In this document: positions 52,701 to 63,229 of the stretch, piece by piece | How the letters are laid out: the number at the start of each line of letters is the position of its first letter | Numbering within the stretch: the stretch's first letter is position 1 | Assembly (NCBI GenBank): GCA_030762935.1 | Contig: CM060899.1 | Span: forward strand, 63,352,501-63,416,500 | DNA: 64,000 nucleotides | Source: Hymenopus coronatus | Lineage: Eukaryota; Arthropoda; Insecta; Mantodea; Hymenopodidae | Reading direction: 5' to 3' | Notes under the pieces: generated by a model | What the model saw: only the letters and a program-made list of their open reading frames with translations | Told to the model about the DNA's origin: nothing | Database searches by the model: none | Made by a program: the position numbers and the translations under genes

Positions 52701-55700
52701 ATCTGCGGTAGCTTGGCATTTTTGGAAAGAGAAACACACCATAAATAGAAGCCCAAAAATATTCAAAAACATCACAAGGAAGACAGAATTAAAAGTTTGG
52801 GAAAACATACATATTTGGAAAAACATGAACTGCGTTTTCAATTTTGAAATCCCACCAGGTGACCTACTGAATCAGAGGTTCTTCTAACCACCACTGGGGA
52901 CAGAGACAACCACCACAGAAAGCAATGCCGGCAGTCGACCAAAGGAATTGACAATGGAAGCACATGGCTTCTGAAACATTTTTCCAAAATAAAAAGTGAT
53001 GTAGTGTTACAAAATCAACTCAACTAATTTTCATGTTAAAACACATCATTGTCACCTAGTCCACCATATATCAGTAATTATTGCTTGAGGATCTCTTTTT
53101 TACATAAGTGCCATCATGGTAGCTCAAATGATAAAAGAGTATCATTATGGAGAGCCTAAGAACCATGGTTAGAGTCCCAGCAATGGCTTTGGATAATTCA
53201 AGCGTGTTTCAATTTTTCTTCTTAGAGCCTGCACTCAGCTTGTGCAAATGAACAATTATTACAACACTATTAATGACTTCTGAATTTTATTTAGCTTTAT
53301 TTTTATACTATTCTCTACCATGAAAAGTGAAGAAAAGATTCTATTACTAATATTCAACCAGTTTAGTATAAAGCTTCAATAGCGAGTTTTCGTTTTCATC
53401 TTAAATAATTTTTCTTTCTTCAATTTTTTTATCCAGTACTAATAATTTGGTAAATTATTTTGTGAATTAATAATGCATTTCAAGAGTCACTTACGCTCTT
53501 TCCTGTGTATCCAGGTGATGAACTAGTTCGTCTCTCTTATTAACAATTGTGACTAATTCATCCAATAAGAGATTTTCTCTGACCTTCTGTTCTTCAGTTT
53601 TTTGCCATTCTGCAAATTGTAGAAAAAGAAAAATATTAGTTACAGAAAATTACTGGTAATGTAATGGTTATACTGGTTAAAGTAAACCCATTCACTAATA
53701 ATAATTATAATAACAATGACAATGAAATGGTGATGATAATATGAATCTCTCAAACATTATTGAAACATTGATTTAATTGATTATTCACACAGTCATGTGT
53801 AGGACAGGAGTTAGATAGGTAAAGTCAGACTGAAAAATTCAATGCCACAGCTGGGATTTGAACCATGGATCTCCTGATCTCTAGCCAGATGCTCTACCAC
53901 TGAGCTACCATGGCAATATGCCGGCTGGCATAGCATTGAATTTCTCAACAGACCATAATAATTGACTAAAGTATGAATCCTGGAACTTAAAGTACTTGCA
54001 ACATTGTAAGTCACCATTGGAGTTGTCATCTCAAAATAATTTGAGATCACCTTGTGATTTACCGGGAAACACGCAAGTCAGTTGAGAAATTCAGTGCTAT
54101 GCCAGCATGTTGCCATGGTAGCTCAGTGATAGTGCAACAGGCTAGAGACCAGATTTGTGATTCAAATCCCAGCTGTGCCATTGAACTTTTCAGTCTGAAT
54201 CTACCTATCCAATTATTCAATTATTGAAACATCTTTACCACCTCCTCCTTATTTGATAAACATATGTCCTTCCTTTTATTTTTTTTTACTTTCTCTAGCA
54301 CAAATATATAATGTACATAGAGAAGGTATTGAATTTCAATCTAACAATTTGATACAGAGTATTCTGACTTTTGTGTTAATTGCTAAGCCATAAAAAATAC
54401 TACACATACTACACAAAAAAATGTAGATCTTGTTAAAACACACAATTAATGGATTTTGTTGTTGTTGTTGTTGTTGTTGTTAACCGTTTCATTATTGATT
54501 AAATTTTAAAGAACTTATAACTTTTCTCAAACAGGAAGTTGTCTTTTGCTTCATCTTTCTTTTTTTTTACGTGCGTGTCACACACACCCACACTCACCCC
54601 CCCCACACACACACATAAAGGATCTTTTTCTAGTAATGCATTTTTTGGACTCGGGAACCTCAAAATATATATTTCTGGTGAAATCTTGCCATTGCAATAC
54701 CTTCTCTAGCTACTATGTACATTGTATGTACATGTGTGCTAGAGAAAGTAAAAATGTACAAAGGGGCGAGGGAAGAAGGGGGGAAGGGGGGAAGGGGGGT
54801 GAAAAGAAATTCAAGTATTTACCTTCAATTGCCAGTATACTTCTTAATTCACGGTTAAGCAGCTCGAATCTTCTCTCCAAATCATCTTCCTTTTCCCTAT
54901 GGAACCATAAAAGCACAGGTTTTATATTCTACTATTTTTATATCCAGCATAGGGGCAAAAACAATTTGCTCAGGAAGTTTATAGTATTTTGAAATTTCAT
55001 TTTTGTCTTATAATGTTACAAAATCAAAGGAATTTTAGCAGAAAGGCTTCTGCAGGATATTTTATTACAATAATAATTTTGTTGTGAATTGTTTCTGAAA
55101 CCCATTACCATATTTATTCACAGGCTGCGGAAAGACTTTTGCTACTAACAGGGAGGAGACCCTTTAATTCCTTTAATAATTAATTGAAGACTTAAAGGAA
55201 CCGACCTGGACAAAAGCCTAATGCCCGAATCCCTCACCTTCACGTGGTGCAGCTGTTAGAAATCACATATCAATTTTGTTATAATAGAAAGGAGACCCTT
55301 AAATTGCTTCTATAATTTAGAGACTTAAAGGAATCGATCCAAACAAAATTATGTGATGAACCAAAGGGAAGGGCTGCTCACCAATAAGCACTGGTCAGCT
55401 TGGTGAGTTATTGGCCTGGACTGATATTTCTTCTTTTCCACATATCAGATCCCCTCTTTTACCTTTCCTATCCAGTCTTGCTTAAATCAACTCTTGTTTT
55501 CTTTGACTCCGATGGTATTCGCGTTTTCGAGGCCTAGGGGATCATTTCATTTTCTTTCCTTAGGTGATGCAACTGCCATTTATGGTGCCTAATTTTAAAT
55601 GGTTACAACAATTTAAATAAAAACATTCCAGAGAAAATTATGTCCCATTAGAAATCTACTCTGCTGCCCAACCTTTAGTCAACATGATAATATAACATCA

Positions 55701-58700
55701 AAATACTGGAATGCAAGAGAGCGAATGGCTTCACTGCCAACTGCTCAACATTAGATACCAACCAATCAACCATATTTACTCGCAGACTATCCCCCTTTTT
55801 TCCCTAAAATTTTAAGTTGAAAAATTGAGCAGGGGGGATATTACGTGGATATTTAAAAAAATGGGCAGGTATTTGTGATAAATAAAGCCAAATCAAGCTT
55901 AGGAAACGTAGGTGGGTCGGTTCCATACTTACACTGGTGTTGCACTCTTTTGCTAAGTGAAGCACTTTAATTGGCTATCTTTTGAATTCCACGTGTGAAA
56001 TGCTGCTTCCCTTGCTTTCAACTGTTGCATTTTATGTATTATGGCAATGCCATCATTTCTTAATCCCACAACATAATCTAACAGTTCTTGACCAATCTCG
56101 GGATATTTCCCATGCTTTGAGCCACAAAACGATCGACAAGTTCAATTTTGCACTTCTCAACTCCTCTTTTTGGCCTCTCCAATTACAGATTAATTTAGGT
56201 TCTATGCCAAACTCTCTTCCCATGTATTTCACTCTGTTTTTCTCTGCAAAATTCACTACTTGCAGTTTAAATTATGCTATGTATCTGTTATTCTTTCTAA
56301 CCACTGCGTAATGCAATAAAACTGTTTTCACGAAAGGAAGAGACCAAACTGATTACTGGTACGAGATTTAAAAATGAACATACATATGTGCACTCTAATG
56401 ACTGATAGCTACTAAAGGTCAGGTATAAGGGACTGAGCAACACGGGGAAATTGAGTGACCTTGACGCACCAACCAATGAAAATTGCCATTTTTTTTTTAA
56501 AAACACTTTCGAAAATCTTAGGGGGGATATTCTGCGAGTACCCATTTTTACAAATCAAAGACAAATGTTCCTTATTTAAATGCAATATTCATCTATCCAG
56601 AGAAGAGACCTCTACAAATTGCTACCACAAGTTCATCAGTAAATCTCTGTTGAAGATAGTAGCAACAGCTGCCGAAACATGTTTGAAGTAAGTTACTTAT
56701 TTCGACGAGTGAAGTTTGAGTGTAATACTGTGTTTTTACTCTTAATTGATTAGTTATTTCACTGTGCATTACCTTAATGTTTAAATTGTAAAGTTTAAGT
56801 ATTTAAACAGCACATCATTTTTGCAAGAAGCCCTTTTATTTTCTGCTTTTGTTTTTAAATCATCAATAAGAAATTAATTTCAAATACTGATTTGCTGTAT
56901 TCAGGGCTTAGCCTTGTTCATAATTACTAAACGACAACAAATATTGAATACTTACAGAATGTTTAACTGCATTTGTCTTCTTAAAAGTGCATTCTTTTTG
57001 TTTACCAATGTGAACCACTTGGACATAAGTTGCTCCTCTTTTTCTTTATCGTTCCCTGTAAGGAAGAAGATTAAATTATATATTTATTTATATAAGTATA
57101 ATTTTATAAATTAACTTATATACACTGGAGCTATTTTTATAATTTTTAACAGAGTTAACAATTTTTAATGTAACAATTTAAATCTTACCAGCTTCCATTA
57201 CCCTTCGCAAATCTTTTTCAAGAAATGCTGCTAGCTTGTCTATCTGCTTTTGTTCTCGCTCTAAAGCTTCTAATTCATTTTGAATGTAGTTCACCATGTC
57301 TTTTCCATGCTGAAAACATTAATAACATTTTTAAGTAAGTCTTGCTTAAGAATCCAAACTTTATTTTAATGTATAACAAAGTTATGGATTATCTTAATAT
57401 ACCTGGTGTTACCAAAATGAGTGCAGATTATTTGTGTGGTGATAGGGAACATCCATTAACATCATGAACCTTGAGTCAGAAATGCATTGTTGTGGGTCTA
57501 TAGAGTAAAAATGCATGGCAAATTGTTGTATGATAATGTTTATTATGGTAATTGCAAGGGAAGTAAAAGCTATTATATAAATGTAAACACTCAAGTCTGC
57601 CGTGCACTTGTTTGTATGACGAGCTGTGTATACTTTGGTTTGCTGTTAACATTATCCTACCCGTTCTGTTAACATGGCTGATAGTAAACAAAAAAATGAT
57701 TTTTTGCTAATTTAATTGTTTTCTCACACAATTAAATTAATAATATTTCACCATAATAGTTGGCGATACTGTGAAGTCCGGGACTTAAAGTACTTACAGC
57801 ATTGGGGTATGTCTTCTCAAAATAATTTGAGATCGCCTTGTGGTTTACTGTGAAATATGCAAGTCAGGAATTTAATGGCAACCCACCGCCATGGTAGCTC
57901 AGTGGTAGAGCAACTGGCTAGAGACTGGGGGATCCGTGGTTCAGATCCCACCTATGGCACTGCATTTTTCAGTCTGACTCTACTTCTCCAACTCTTACAT
58001 TTGTTGTCACAGCCTCTTCAATTCAATCTAAATCGGATAGTTGGGTAGGAGCAAGTAAATAGATATCACTCTTAAACAGTGTATTGGTTATCCTGCTAAC
58101 TTCATATTCCCAAGGTCGTGGGTTCAAACCGGCAGAGGACAATGGATTTTTTCGGGTGTAAAATTCCTTAGCATGGCTTCCTTCAGAAGGGAAGTAAAGC
58201 TGTTGGCACGTAAAAGAACCTTAAGTCTGGTAGAGAGGCCTCTGAGCAAAATTAAGCTGTCTTTCATGCCTGATTTAGAATGGGACACTGAGAATCACAG
58301 CAGTTAAAGAGTGTCCATAAATAACACGCCATTCACATTTTTTTTTTACTCTTAAACATGCATCATTTTACTTGGGCAGAACTCACTGACATGCATCTTG
58401 CATATGGTGCCGTTGGCATGATGGCTGTAACTCAAAGGATTTATGCAGAGCTCTTGGGCATTTCTTGTGATCAACCGACGAATAAGAGGAAGTGGTTCTG
58501 TCAATGTAAATCATCATACTCATGGTGGGAGACCATGGGTATGTACGCCAGATATTGAAGAGGAGGTGTTGGAACAGTTTAACAACAACAAGCACTCGAG
58601 CTGTGGCACGATGCTTTCAGGTTAGTAATCATTCTGTTTGGAACATTCTTCAGAAGACCTTCAACATCCTTTCAAATGTAACAAAGTTCAGGAACTGTGG

Positions 58701-60890
58701 GTGATGACTTTTATCGTCAAACTGCATTTTCTTGGTACTTACAGCAGCGAGTGGACATTCCCGATTTTCCCGCCACTGTGTTGTGGACAGATGAGGGCCC
58801 TGTTTACCCATGAGAGTATTTTCAACGATAGAAACAGTCACATGTGGGCACACATTAACCCTCATGCAACACGAATTGTGCATCGCAACACAGGTTTGCA
58901 TTTATTTGATGAGTCGATTAATTACACTAAAAACACTTATTTGAGACGTTTTGCCGGAACATGTTTCGAAGGACTAGTTTCCTTCATTTTCAACCGGATT
59001 TATACATCACAGTCAATGTCCGGTTGAAAATGAAGGAAACTAGTCCTTTGAAACATGTTCCGGCAAAAATTACAAGTAAATGTTTAGTGTAATTAATCGA
59101 CTCGTCAAATAAATGAATATAACAACACTTTACAAACTTCCACAAAAAGACAAGTGACAGATTTGCAGTTAATGTTTAGACGGGAGTTCTAAACAATTTT
59201 TTGCTGAGTTCTTATCTTGCCTGACAGGGCAACCTTTCTCCAAGAAAAGATGCTTCCAGAATTATTTGAAGACCCTCCTCTAAACTTATGCTGTAGGATG
59301 TGGTTCCAACACAATGATGTCCTCTCCCCACTTCACATGTGCCGTTAGAGCTTTCTTGGACAGAAGATTTCCAGATCAATGGATGGTCGAGGTGGACCCT
59401 TCCATGGCCACCAAGATCCCCAGACCTCACACCATTAGATTTCTTTTTGTGTGGAGTCTCTTATCAATGAGGGTAATTCAAATATAAATGGTAATTTTGT
59501 TAAATTCATTAAATATATACACAAGTGACTTCATCAACATTTCTCAACATAGCCTTCTTCACACTCTACACATTTTTGCCAACGTTTTGGAAGCTTGAAT
59601 ATTCCTTCTTCAAAAAAAGTTTGAGGGTGTGTCGCCAACCAATTGTGCAAATGCTTCTCGACGTCCTCGTTGTTTTCGAAATGTTTCCCTCCAAGTGATT
59701 CTTTCATAGGTGCAAACAAAAAAAGTCTGGAGGGGACAAGTCTGGACTATAGGGAGGGTGTTCAAGGGTTTCCCAGTGCATATCTGCCATTGTGTCCATT
59801 GTCAAATTGGCGGTGTGAGGCGTAGCATTGTCTTGGAGAAGGATGACATCTCTGATGGGCATAAGACTTCTTTTCCTTTGGTAGGCAGGTTTGACAGACG
59901 TTAACAATTGGCAATAGTAAGCTGCAGTCACTGTATGTTGATCATGAAGAAAATCAACCAGCAAAACTCCTCTGTAGTCGAAAAACACAGTCACAGATGT
60001 GTCATTTGTGAGACTTGTCCTTGGGCATCAAGCATGACCTTCATTTTCCACAAATTCTCGGCCGCTGTTAAATTGTCTGGCCCAAGTAAACACTTGATTC
60101 TGCGACAGTGTAGTGTCCCTAAACTGTGCCCTTAAATCAGTTAAAATCTCAGAAGGTTTAACCCCTTCCTTGGTTAAAAAATTTATAATAATGCGTTGCG
60201 CAACAGACTAAGGGACTTTTTGCTCACTCATGGCTGTACTAATGTCAGAACCTAGCGAAGCAGCTAACAAAGCTAGTTCCCCCTCCCTAACTCACCGACC
60301 TTCAAACCCCCATTCCACCGCCTCGTTCTGAACTGCTTCCTCCATATATGCAACAATTACTGTTTATATTTGAATCACCTTCGTACGAGACTCCCATGAA
60401 CACAGAAGCAGAGCTTGTAGCAAGGATCGTGGCAGTGGTTGCGGAAATCAGGAAGCATCCAGACATGCTTCTTAAGAATTCATCAGTCTGAGTTGAGATG
60501 CACGGAGCTGTGCATCCAGGTCAATAGTCCCCATTTCCAACAATTACTGAACAGAATTGTTACAAAAGCATCGAAGAAAGTTATTTATGAGCAGATTCTG
60601 ATTGTAATCAGTTTGTGAAAAAAAATAAGGAGTTATTGGAGAAAAAAGGAGCTTTTTTTACAATATTTATTCATTACACTTACACCTTTTTGATAGACAT
60701 CAGCAGAACCCTTCTCTGGAGATATGCGATCCATTAATGATGTGAATGAATGTAAAGGGGATGTTTTCTTTGTTGAATTTTCATCATCTATGGGCAGCTG
60801 ACTTGGACATGTACTTTCATTAGGAGTTTTAGCTTCAGGAGCATTTCTTGTGGACGGACTCCATGATGGCATGTTACCATTTTTCTCAAC
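49633..60890 (-). CDS. EHBP1: EHBP1, 3' part of gene (bMERB domain and CaaX end)
   Basis: EH domain-binding protein 1, which links Rab8-family GTPases and EHD proteins to actin in endocytic recycling. Minus-strand exons: 60890-60684, 57309-57189, 57055-56956, 54896-54823, 53609-53495 and 49714-49633; 232 residues plus stop. The last five join exactly in phase. In order: a low-complexity serine/proline segment; then the helical bMERB domain (DUF3585) with NELEALEREQKQID, WFTLVNKKNALLRRQ, EKEDDLERRFELLNREL, EWQKTEEQK and LLLDELVTIVNKRDELVHHL. It ends in an acidic linker and NRNCSIQ-stop, a CaaX-type box as in EHBP1 of other animals. MICAL-like proteins share bMERB, but the CaaX end and DLERRYELLNREL-type segment favour EHBP1. 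The C2 and CH domain exons must lie right of the window. Confidence 0.9.
49826..50640 (+). pseudogene. Mariner transposase remnant with internal deletions
   Basis: Starts with a terminus-like GGGGTGTTCAAAAAGAAATG. Reads MEASKEEQRGVRFLTAEGVG, VYGEHCMSLARVKAWHKRFR, VVAGDETWCDHFEPE-type catalytic sequence (frame-shifted) and KAKATHMSAGKVMLTFFFDQ. The HDNARPH and SPDLAP blocks are missing. No right inverted repeat was found. Confidence 0.7.
50701..51339. other. EHBP1 downstream flank, nothing recognised
   Basis: Lies between EHBP1 terminal exons in its intron. No gene or clear repeat, though 50870-51280 is more GC-rich than its surroundings. Confidence 0.4.
51340..52512. repeat. Tandem repeat block of T1 type (about six units)
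   Basis: Units of about 170-195 bp, each with AATGTGAATTTCTG, ACAAATTCAAAT and a CTGCTGCCATCA-type segment. It ends with the T1 right flank (CTTAAGAGTCCATTAG, then TTATATTTGAATATGATAAG). An S3 SINE (51590-51775, reversed) interrupts it. Confidence 0.7.
51590..51775 (-). repeat. tRNA-derived SINE S3, reversed
   Basis: Minus strand: CATGGCCATGC, GGTTTGATCCCAAGCGACC, TGAGATTTGTGGTGGACAAA, then GCATTCCACCGGTGCTCCAT. Longer than the 41513 copy. Confidence 0.7.
52560..53045 (+). mobile_element. PLE fragment: GIY-YIG domain and 3' terminus
   Basis: The plus strand reads EKIYIGKRKRNIKTRAKEHH, FKQEDKSAVAWHFWKEKHTI, then ELKVWENIHIWKNMNCVFNF and EIPPGDLLNQRF. The terminus has GACAATGGAAGCACATGGCT. 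In an EHBP1 intron. Confidence 0.8.
53110..53250 (+). repeat. S1-like SINE, diverged
   Basis: CCATCATGGTAGCTCAAATG and GGTTAGAGTCCCAGCAATGG keep the S1 box positions; tail AAATGAACAATTATTACAAC. Confidence 0.5.
53495..53609 (-). CDS. EHBP1: EHBP1 exon, bMERB end
   Basis: Acceptor aatttgcag, donor GTAAGT. Encodes EWQKTEEQKVRENLLLDELV then TIVNKRDELVHHLDTQERA, the last bMERB helix. Confidence 0.93.
53785..54225. repeat. Composite S1 repeat: reversed head, core module, forward head
   Basis: A reversed S1 head at 53785-53917, the ACCATAATAATTGAC ... TTTACCGGGAAACACG core at 53945-54090, and a forward S1 head at 54108-54225. Confidence 0.7.
54287..54750. repeat. Two HINE-like fragments in inverted order, copies 21 and 22
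   Basis: 54287-54550 reads reversed (ACTTTCTCTAGCAC start), 54551-54750 forward (ends GTGCTAGAGAAAGTA). Both outer ends are the 3' end, so the unit looks like a fold-back. Includes (GTT)n at 54459-54481 and a CA/CCCC run at about 54577-54615. Confidence 0.7.
54823..54896 (-). CDS. EHBP1: EHBP1 exon, bMERB middle
   Basis: Acceptor ggttccatag, donor GTAAATAC. Encodes LEKEDDLERRFELLNRELRS then ILAIE. It lies just beside a HINE-like inverted pair. Confidence 0.92.
55140..55590 (+). repeat. Dispersed repeat family D, copy 2
   Basis: About 450 bp shared with 11830-12258 in the same orientation (GACTTAAAGGAACCGACC, GGAAGGGCTGCTCACCAATA, GGCCTAGGGGATCATTTC). Confidence 0.65.
55591..56600. other. 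EHBP1 intron, no gene recognised
   Basis: Contains AT-rich sequence with an inverted pair GCAGGGGGGATATTACGTGG (55832) and GGGGGGATATTCTGCGAGTA (56522) and flanking similarity, suggesting an old transposon of about 750 bp (55780-56545) with TACTCGCAGA-type ends. No ORF recognised. Confidence 0.4.
56601..56760 (+). repeat. PLE-terminus-like segment with hammerhead-like motif
   Basis: TTGAAGATAGTAGCAACAGC followed by TGCCGAAACATG at 56649-56688 has a 5-bp stem between a CUGANGA-like and a GAAA element. It resembles the ends of PLEs elsewhere in the window. Confidence 0.4.
56956..57055 (-). CDS. EHBP1: EHBP1 exon, bMERB helix 2
   Basis: Acceptor tccttacag, donor GTAAGTATT. Encodes NDKEKEEQLMSKWFTLVNKK followed by NALLRRQMQLNI; the WxxLVNKKNALxRR pattern is diagnostic of bMERB. 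Confidence 0.93.
57189..57309 (-). CDS. EHBP1: EHBP1 exon, start of bMERB domain
   Basis: Acceptor atgttttcag, donor GTAAGATT. Encodes HGKDMVNYIQNELEALEREQ and KQIDKLAAFLEKDLRRVMEA, the first bMERB helix. Confidence 0.92.
57320..57749. other. EHBP1 intron, nothing recognised
   Basis: AT-rich intron sequence with no coding evidence. Confidence 0.5.
57750..57995 (+). repeat. Composite S1 repeat (core module and tRNA-like head)
   Basis: ACCATAATAGTTGGCGATAC core, then CATGGTAGCTCAGTGGTAGA and tail CAGTCTGACTCTACTTCTCC. Confidence 0.7.
58075..58345 (+). repeat. tRNA-derived SINE S2
   Basis: Head partly lost (GTATTGGTTATCCTGCTAAC), B-box AAGGTCGTGGGTTCAAACC, body and T-rich end ATAACACGCCATTCACATTT. 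Confidence 0.75.
58899..59115. repeat. Palindrome of PLE-terminus type (small, second copy)
   Basis: Arms 58899-58998 and 59019-59115 with a 20-bp spacer, over 90 percent matched. Each arm runs from TTTATTTGATGAGTCGATTA to a GTTTCCTTCATTTTCAACCG motif. Inserted in the Tc-like transposase after HATRIVHRNTG. Confidence 0.85.
59466..60385 (-). mobile_element. Internally deleted mariner nested in the Tc-like element
   Basis: Terminal inverted repeats GAGGGTAATTCAAATATAAA and, reversed, GAAGGTGATTCAAATATAAA. The minus strand reads VKPSEILTDLRAQFRDTTLS, VTVFFDYRGVLLVDFLHDQH, DVILLQDNATPHTANLTMDT, YSPDLSPPDFFCLHL and VECEEGYVEK. The region with the first catalytic Asp is deleted, so the product could not act. 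Confidence 0.8.
60684..60890 (-). CDS. EHBP1: EHBP1 exon, Ser/Pro-rich linker
   Basis: Acceptor ccattttcag then GTTGAG; ends before GTAAGT (donor at 60683) in phase 0. Encodes 69 residues rich in S, P, T and N, including MPSWSPSTRNAPE and SFTSLMDRISPEKG. It is low-complexity linker, so identity rests on strand, phase and position before the bMERB exons. Confidence 0.75.
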
Positions 60891-60894
60891 CTGA

Positions 60895-61219
60895 AAATGG
60901 AACATAGTTGAATCACATATGTGCAATGGTTATTATTATTTTTAATATACTATTATAACTTACATTCTTAATTCTTGAATGTATTTTCAACATGTATGGC
61001 TGAATGGTTTGGGCACAATGTATTTATAGGTCATATTTTTATTATGACTGTTCTTATCAAATCCAGTTTCACTTTCTCTACTACAGTAGTCCAACAAAAC
61101 ATCTGATACATAGGTTTCACTGTAAATACATTACATTCTTTATTCACCATTTGAGAAAAGTTTACATTTTCATGGCTTTGTCAAATACAGTATTAAAACA
61201 TTTAAACAATTAGATATCT
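60895..61219. other. EHBP1 intron, nothing recognised
   Basis: AT-rich with no coding evidence and no repeat known from the window. Confidence 0.5.
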
Positions 61220-61440
61220 GTCATCTTATCTACAATTATAACTAATAATTCCATGATTGAGTAGAAAGATCGAGTTAATAAGAATGACCTAAGTGTTTTT
61301 TTTTAAAATAATTTGTTTTATATTTTTAATCCTGGTAGGTAGCTTATTGTATCGCATTATTCCAATGTGGAGTGTGCTTTTCTTAGCTAGGTTAGTTCTG
61401 TAGAACTGGATGTGGAAATCCTCTCTCTGTCATATATAAT
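61220..61440 (-). mobile_element. LINE ORF2 C-terminal remnant
   Basis: The minus strand reads STLHIGIMRYNKLPTRIKNI then KQIILKK, resembling the segment near the end of LINE reverse transcriptase proteins. Short and decayed. Confidence 0.4.
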
Positions 61441-62447
61441 GATCATGTACCTGTTCATTTTCTATTAGCTTGTGTAATCAAATATAGTATATAACTTCTA
61501 TACCCCTGCTGCTGAATCCTTACACTTGACATTTTGGGTGGTTTCATGTAAGGTTGGCTATGCTGCCTTTGCAGTAAATGAATGCCAATGAATGATGAAA
61601 CTAATTCGCTATTATTGATGTTAACTGAAAATAACAGTGTAACGCATGTAGCATACATACGTATTTACAACAATATTGAACAAAAATCCAAAATAGCTTG
61701 TTACAATGAGAGAAAGGTTTAACAAAGTGATTTTCACTGGTTTAGAATTTTAATGGCTCAATTCCACCTAAGTCTCCATCATTATCATTCTCTGAAGCAT
61801 CATTGTCATTGTCATCATCTCATTAATGGTTCACATTCACTGATGATTCCATCTAATTTCTGTGCTTTTTGTATTATTTTGTGTACATGATTCACTTTCT
61901 TCTTCCAGAAGTCGCTTCCACCCTCGCCAAACCTCCCAACAAAAGTCTATCCACCTCTATAATTGTGAAAGTCTTGTTATGTTCCCTCATGCACAAACAC
62001 CAACAACACATACTAATAACAATTAATAATATGTATCTTGTACAGAACAGCTCAACGCACGTATTAGGAGTTAACTAACGGAGCACATGGTTGGAAATAG
62101 CCAGATATTGTAACGGTGCAGCATCTAGATGCGTTTCCGTTGTCTGACCGACCAGAATGCTTCTTTGTGATTGGTTCAGAAAGTCAAATGGGTAAAGCTT
62201 TCATCTGTTTTCTGTGGATGTTCCAACTTAACTCCTAACTGTCAAGTGCAAGGATCCAGCAGCGAGGGTATAACACATATGTACAGGCCACGGGCATGGT
62301 CTTTAATGTTTTGAACAGCTCTCTGCAAGATGTTCTATTACTCTTACCCATCAATATTCTTTCTACTACATTTTGAACACCTCTTCCCACCCAGTTGCCA
62401 TACCTCAAAACATTATCCCACATTCAAAATGACTTTGATCTTGCATA
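61441..62447. other. EHBP1 intron, nothing recognised
   Basis: No coding exon or repeat recognised. Short ORFs here have no family resemblance. Confidence 0.45.
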
Positions 62448-62711
62448 AAACTTTCTCTAGCAAAATTTTCGAAAGTTTTTCCATGTAAAGGATAGCTAGG
62501 GGTGGGGGGGCATTCTTCGTGTAGCATTCTTGGAAGATACCAAACTTAAATACCAAGTTTGTTACACACACCCACACACACAGACTGGTTTCTGGACTCA
62601 GGGGGTCCTAAAACGTGCATTTCCTGTGAAATCTCGACATCAAATTTTTGGGTGGAATACAATACTTCTCTATCCCTAGGTACATTTTACATACGGTGCT
62701 AGAGAAAGTAA
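62448..62711 (+). repeat. HINE-like repeat, copy 23 (internally deleted)
   Basis: ACTTTCTCTAGCAAAATTTT start; CA run at 62563-62581; ends GGTGCTAGAGAAAGTA. Only 264 bp, with both sub-terminal repeats retained. Confidence 0.75.
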
Positions 62712-62819
62712 AACAGCTTACTCTCTAAGGCTAAAATTACAGGACTTCCTTTCACATCTGGTTGCACTTACTGTTGTATTGGAAATCAACGGCCAAGCAG
62801 AAACAGAAAGTTGAGCCAT

Positions 62820-63190
62820 GCATTTCCCCTCCTCAGGCCACGCATATACGTGCAAATTCAAACTAGGTAAAACGTTTTATGATACACTGTATTAAGAATG
62901 TTGTCTTAACTGAAAATAGCATCCATAAATAATTGTCATTACAGCTACACTGCCGCCACCACTGCCATCACATTGTATCACATTGTATGACTTTCTCATT
63001 TGCAATGTGAATATCTACATAAATTCAAATTATGCAAAAGATTGTTGTCTAAATGTAAAATCTATCCATGACTCGTTATAGCTATGCCGTCACATTTTAT
63101 CATCGCATACACCATACATTTCGTTCACCTTCTCCGGCTCTCCCAGTCACAAAGTGAATTTCTGTGCAAATTCAAATCAGGTAAAAGCAT
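62820..63190. repeat. T1-type tandem units (about two to three)
   Basis: ATATACGTGCAAATTCAAAC, ACGTTTTATGATACACTGTA and GTGAATTTCTGTGCAAATTC, as in the blocks at 30730 and 51340. Confidence 0.65.
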
Positions 63191-63229
63191 ATATCTATCA
63201 TTGTAGCAGTTACCCTTTTGCTATTCCCA

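Larger units (their letters stand above)
58355..60612 (+). mobile_element. Decayed Tc-like transposon with two nested insertions
   Basis: Plus-strand traces in order: TWAELTDMHLAYGAVGMMAV (DUF4817-type N-terminus), GRPWVCTPDIEEEVLEQFNN, ARCFQVSNHSVWNILQK, FPDFPATVLWTDEG-like catalytic region near 58760, NRNSHMWAHINPHATRIVHR and MWFQHNDVLSPLH. After the nested mariner come TPMNTEAELVARIVAVVAEI and RTELCIQVNSP-type sequence. Stops and shifts are frequent. Insertions lie at 58885-59160 and 59466-60385. The family is common in arthropod genomes. Confidence 0.7.
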
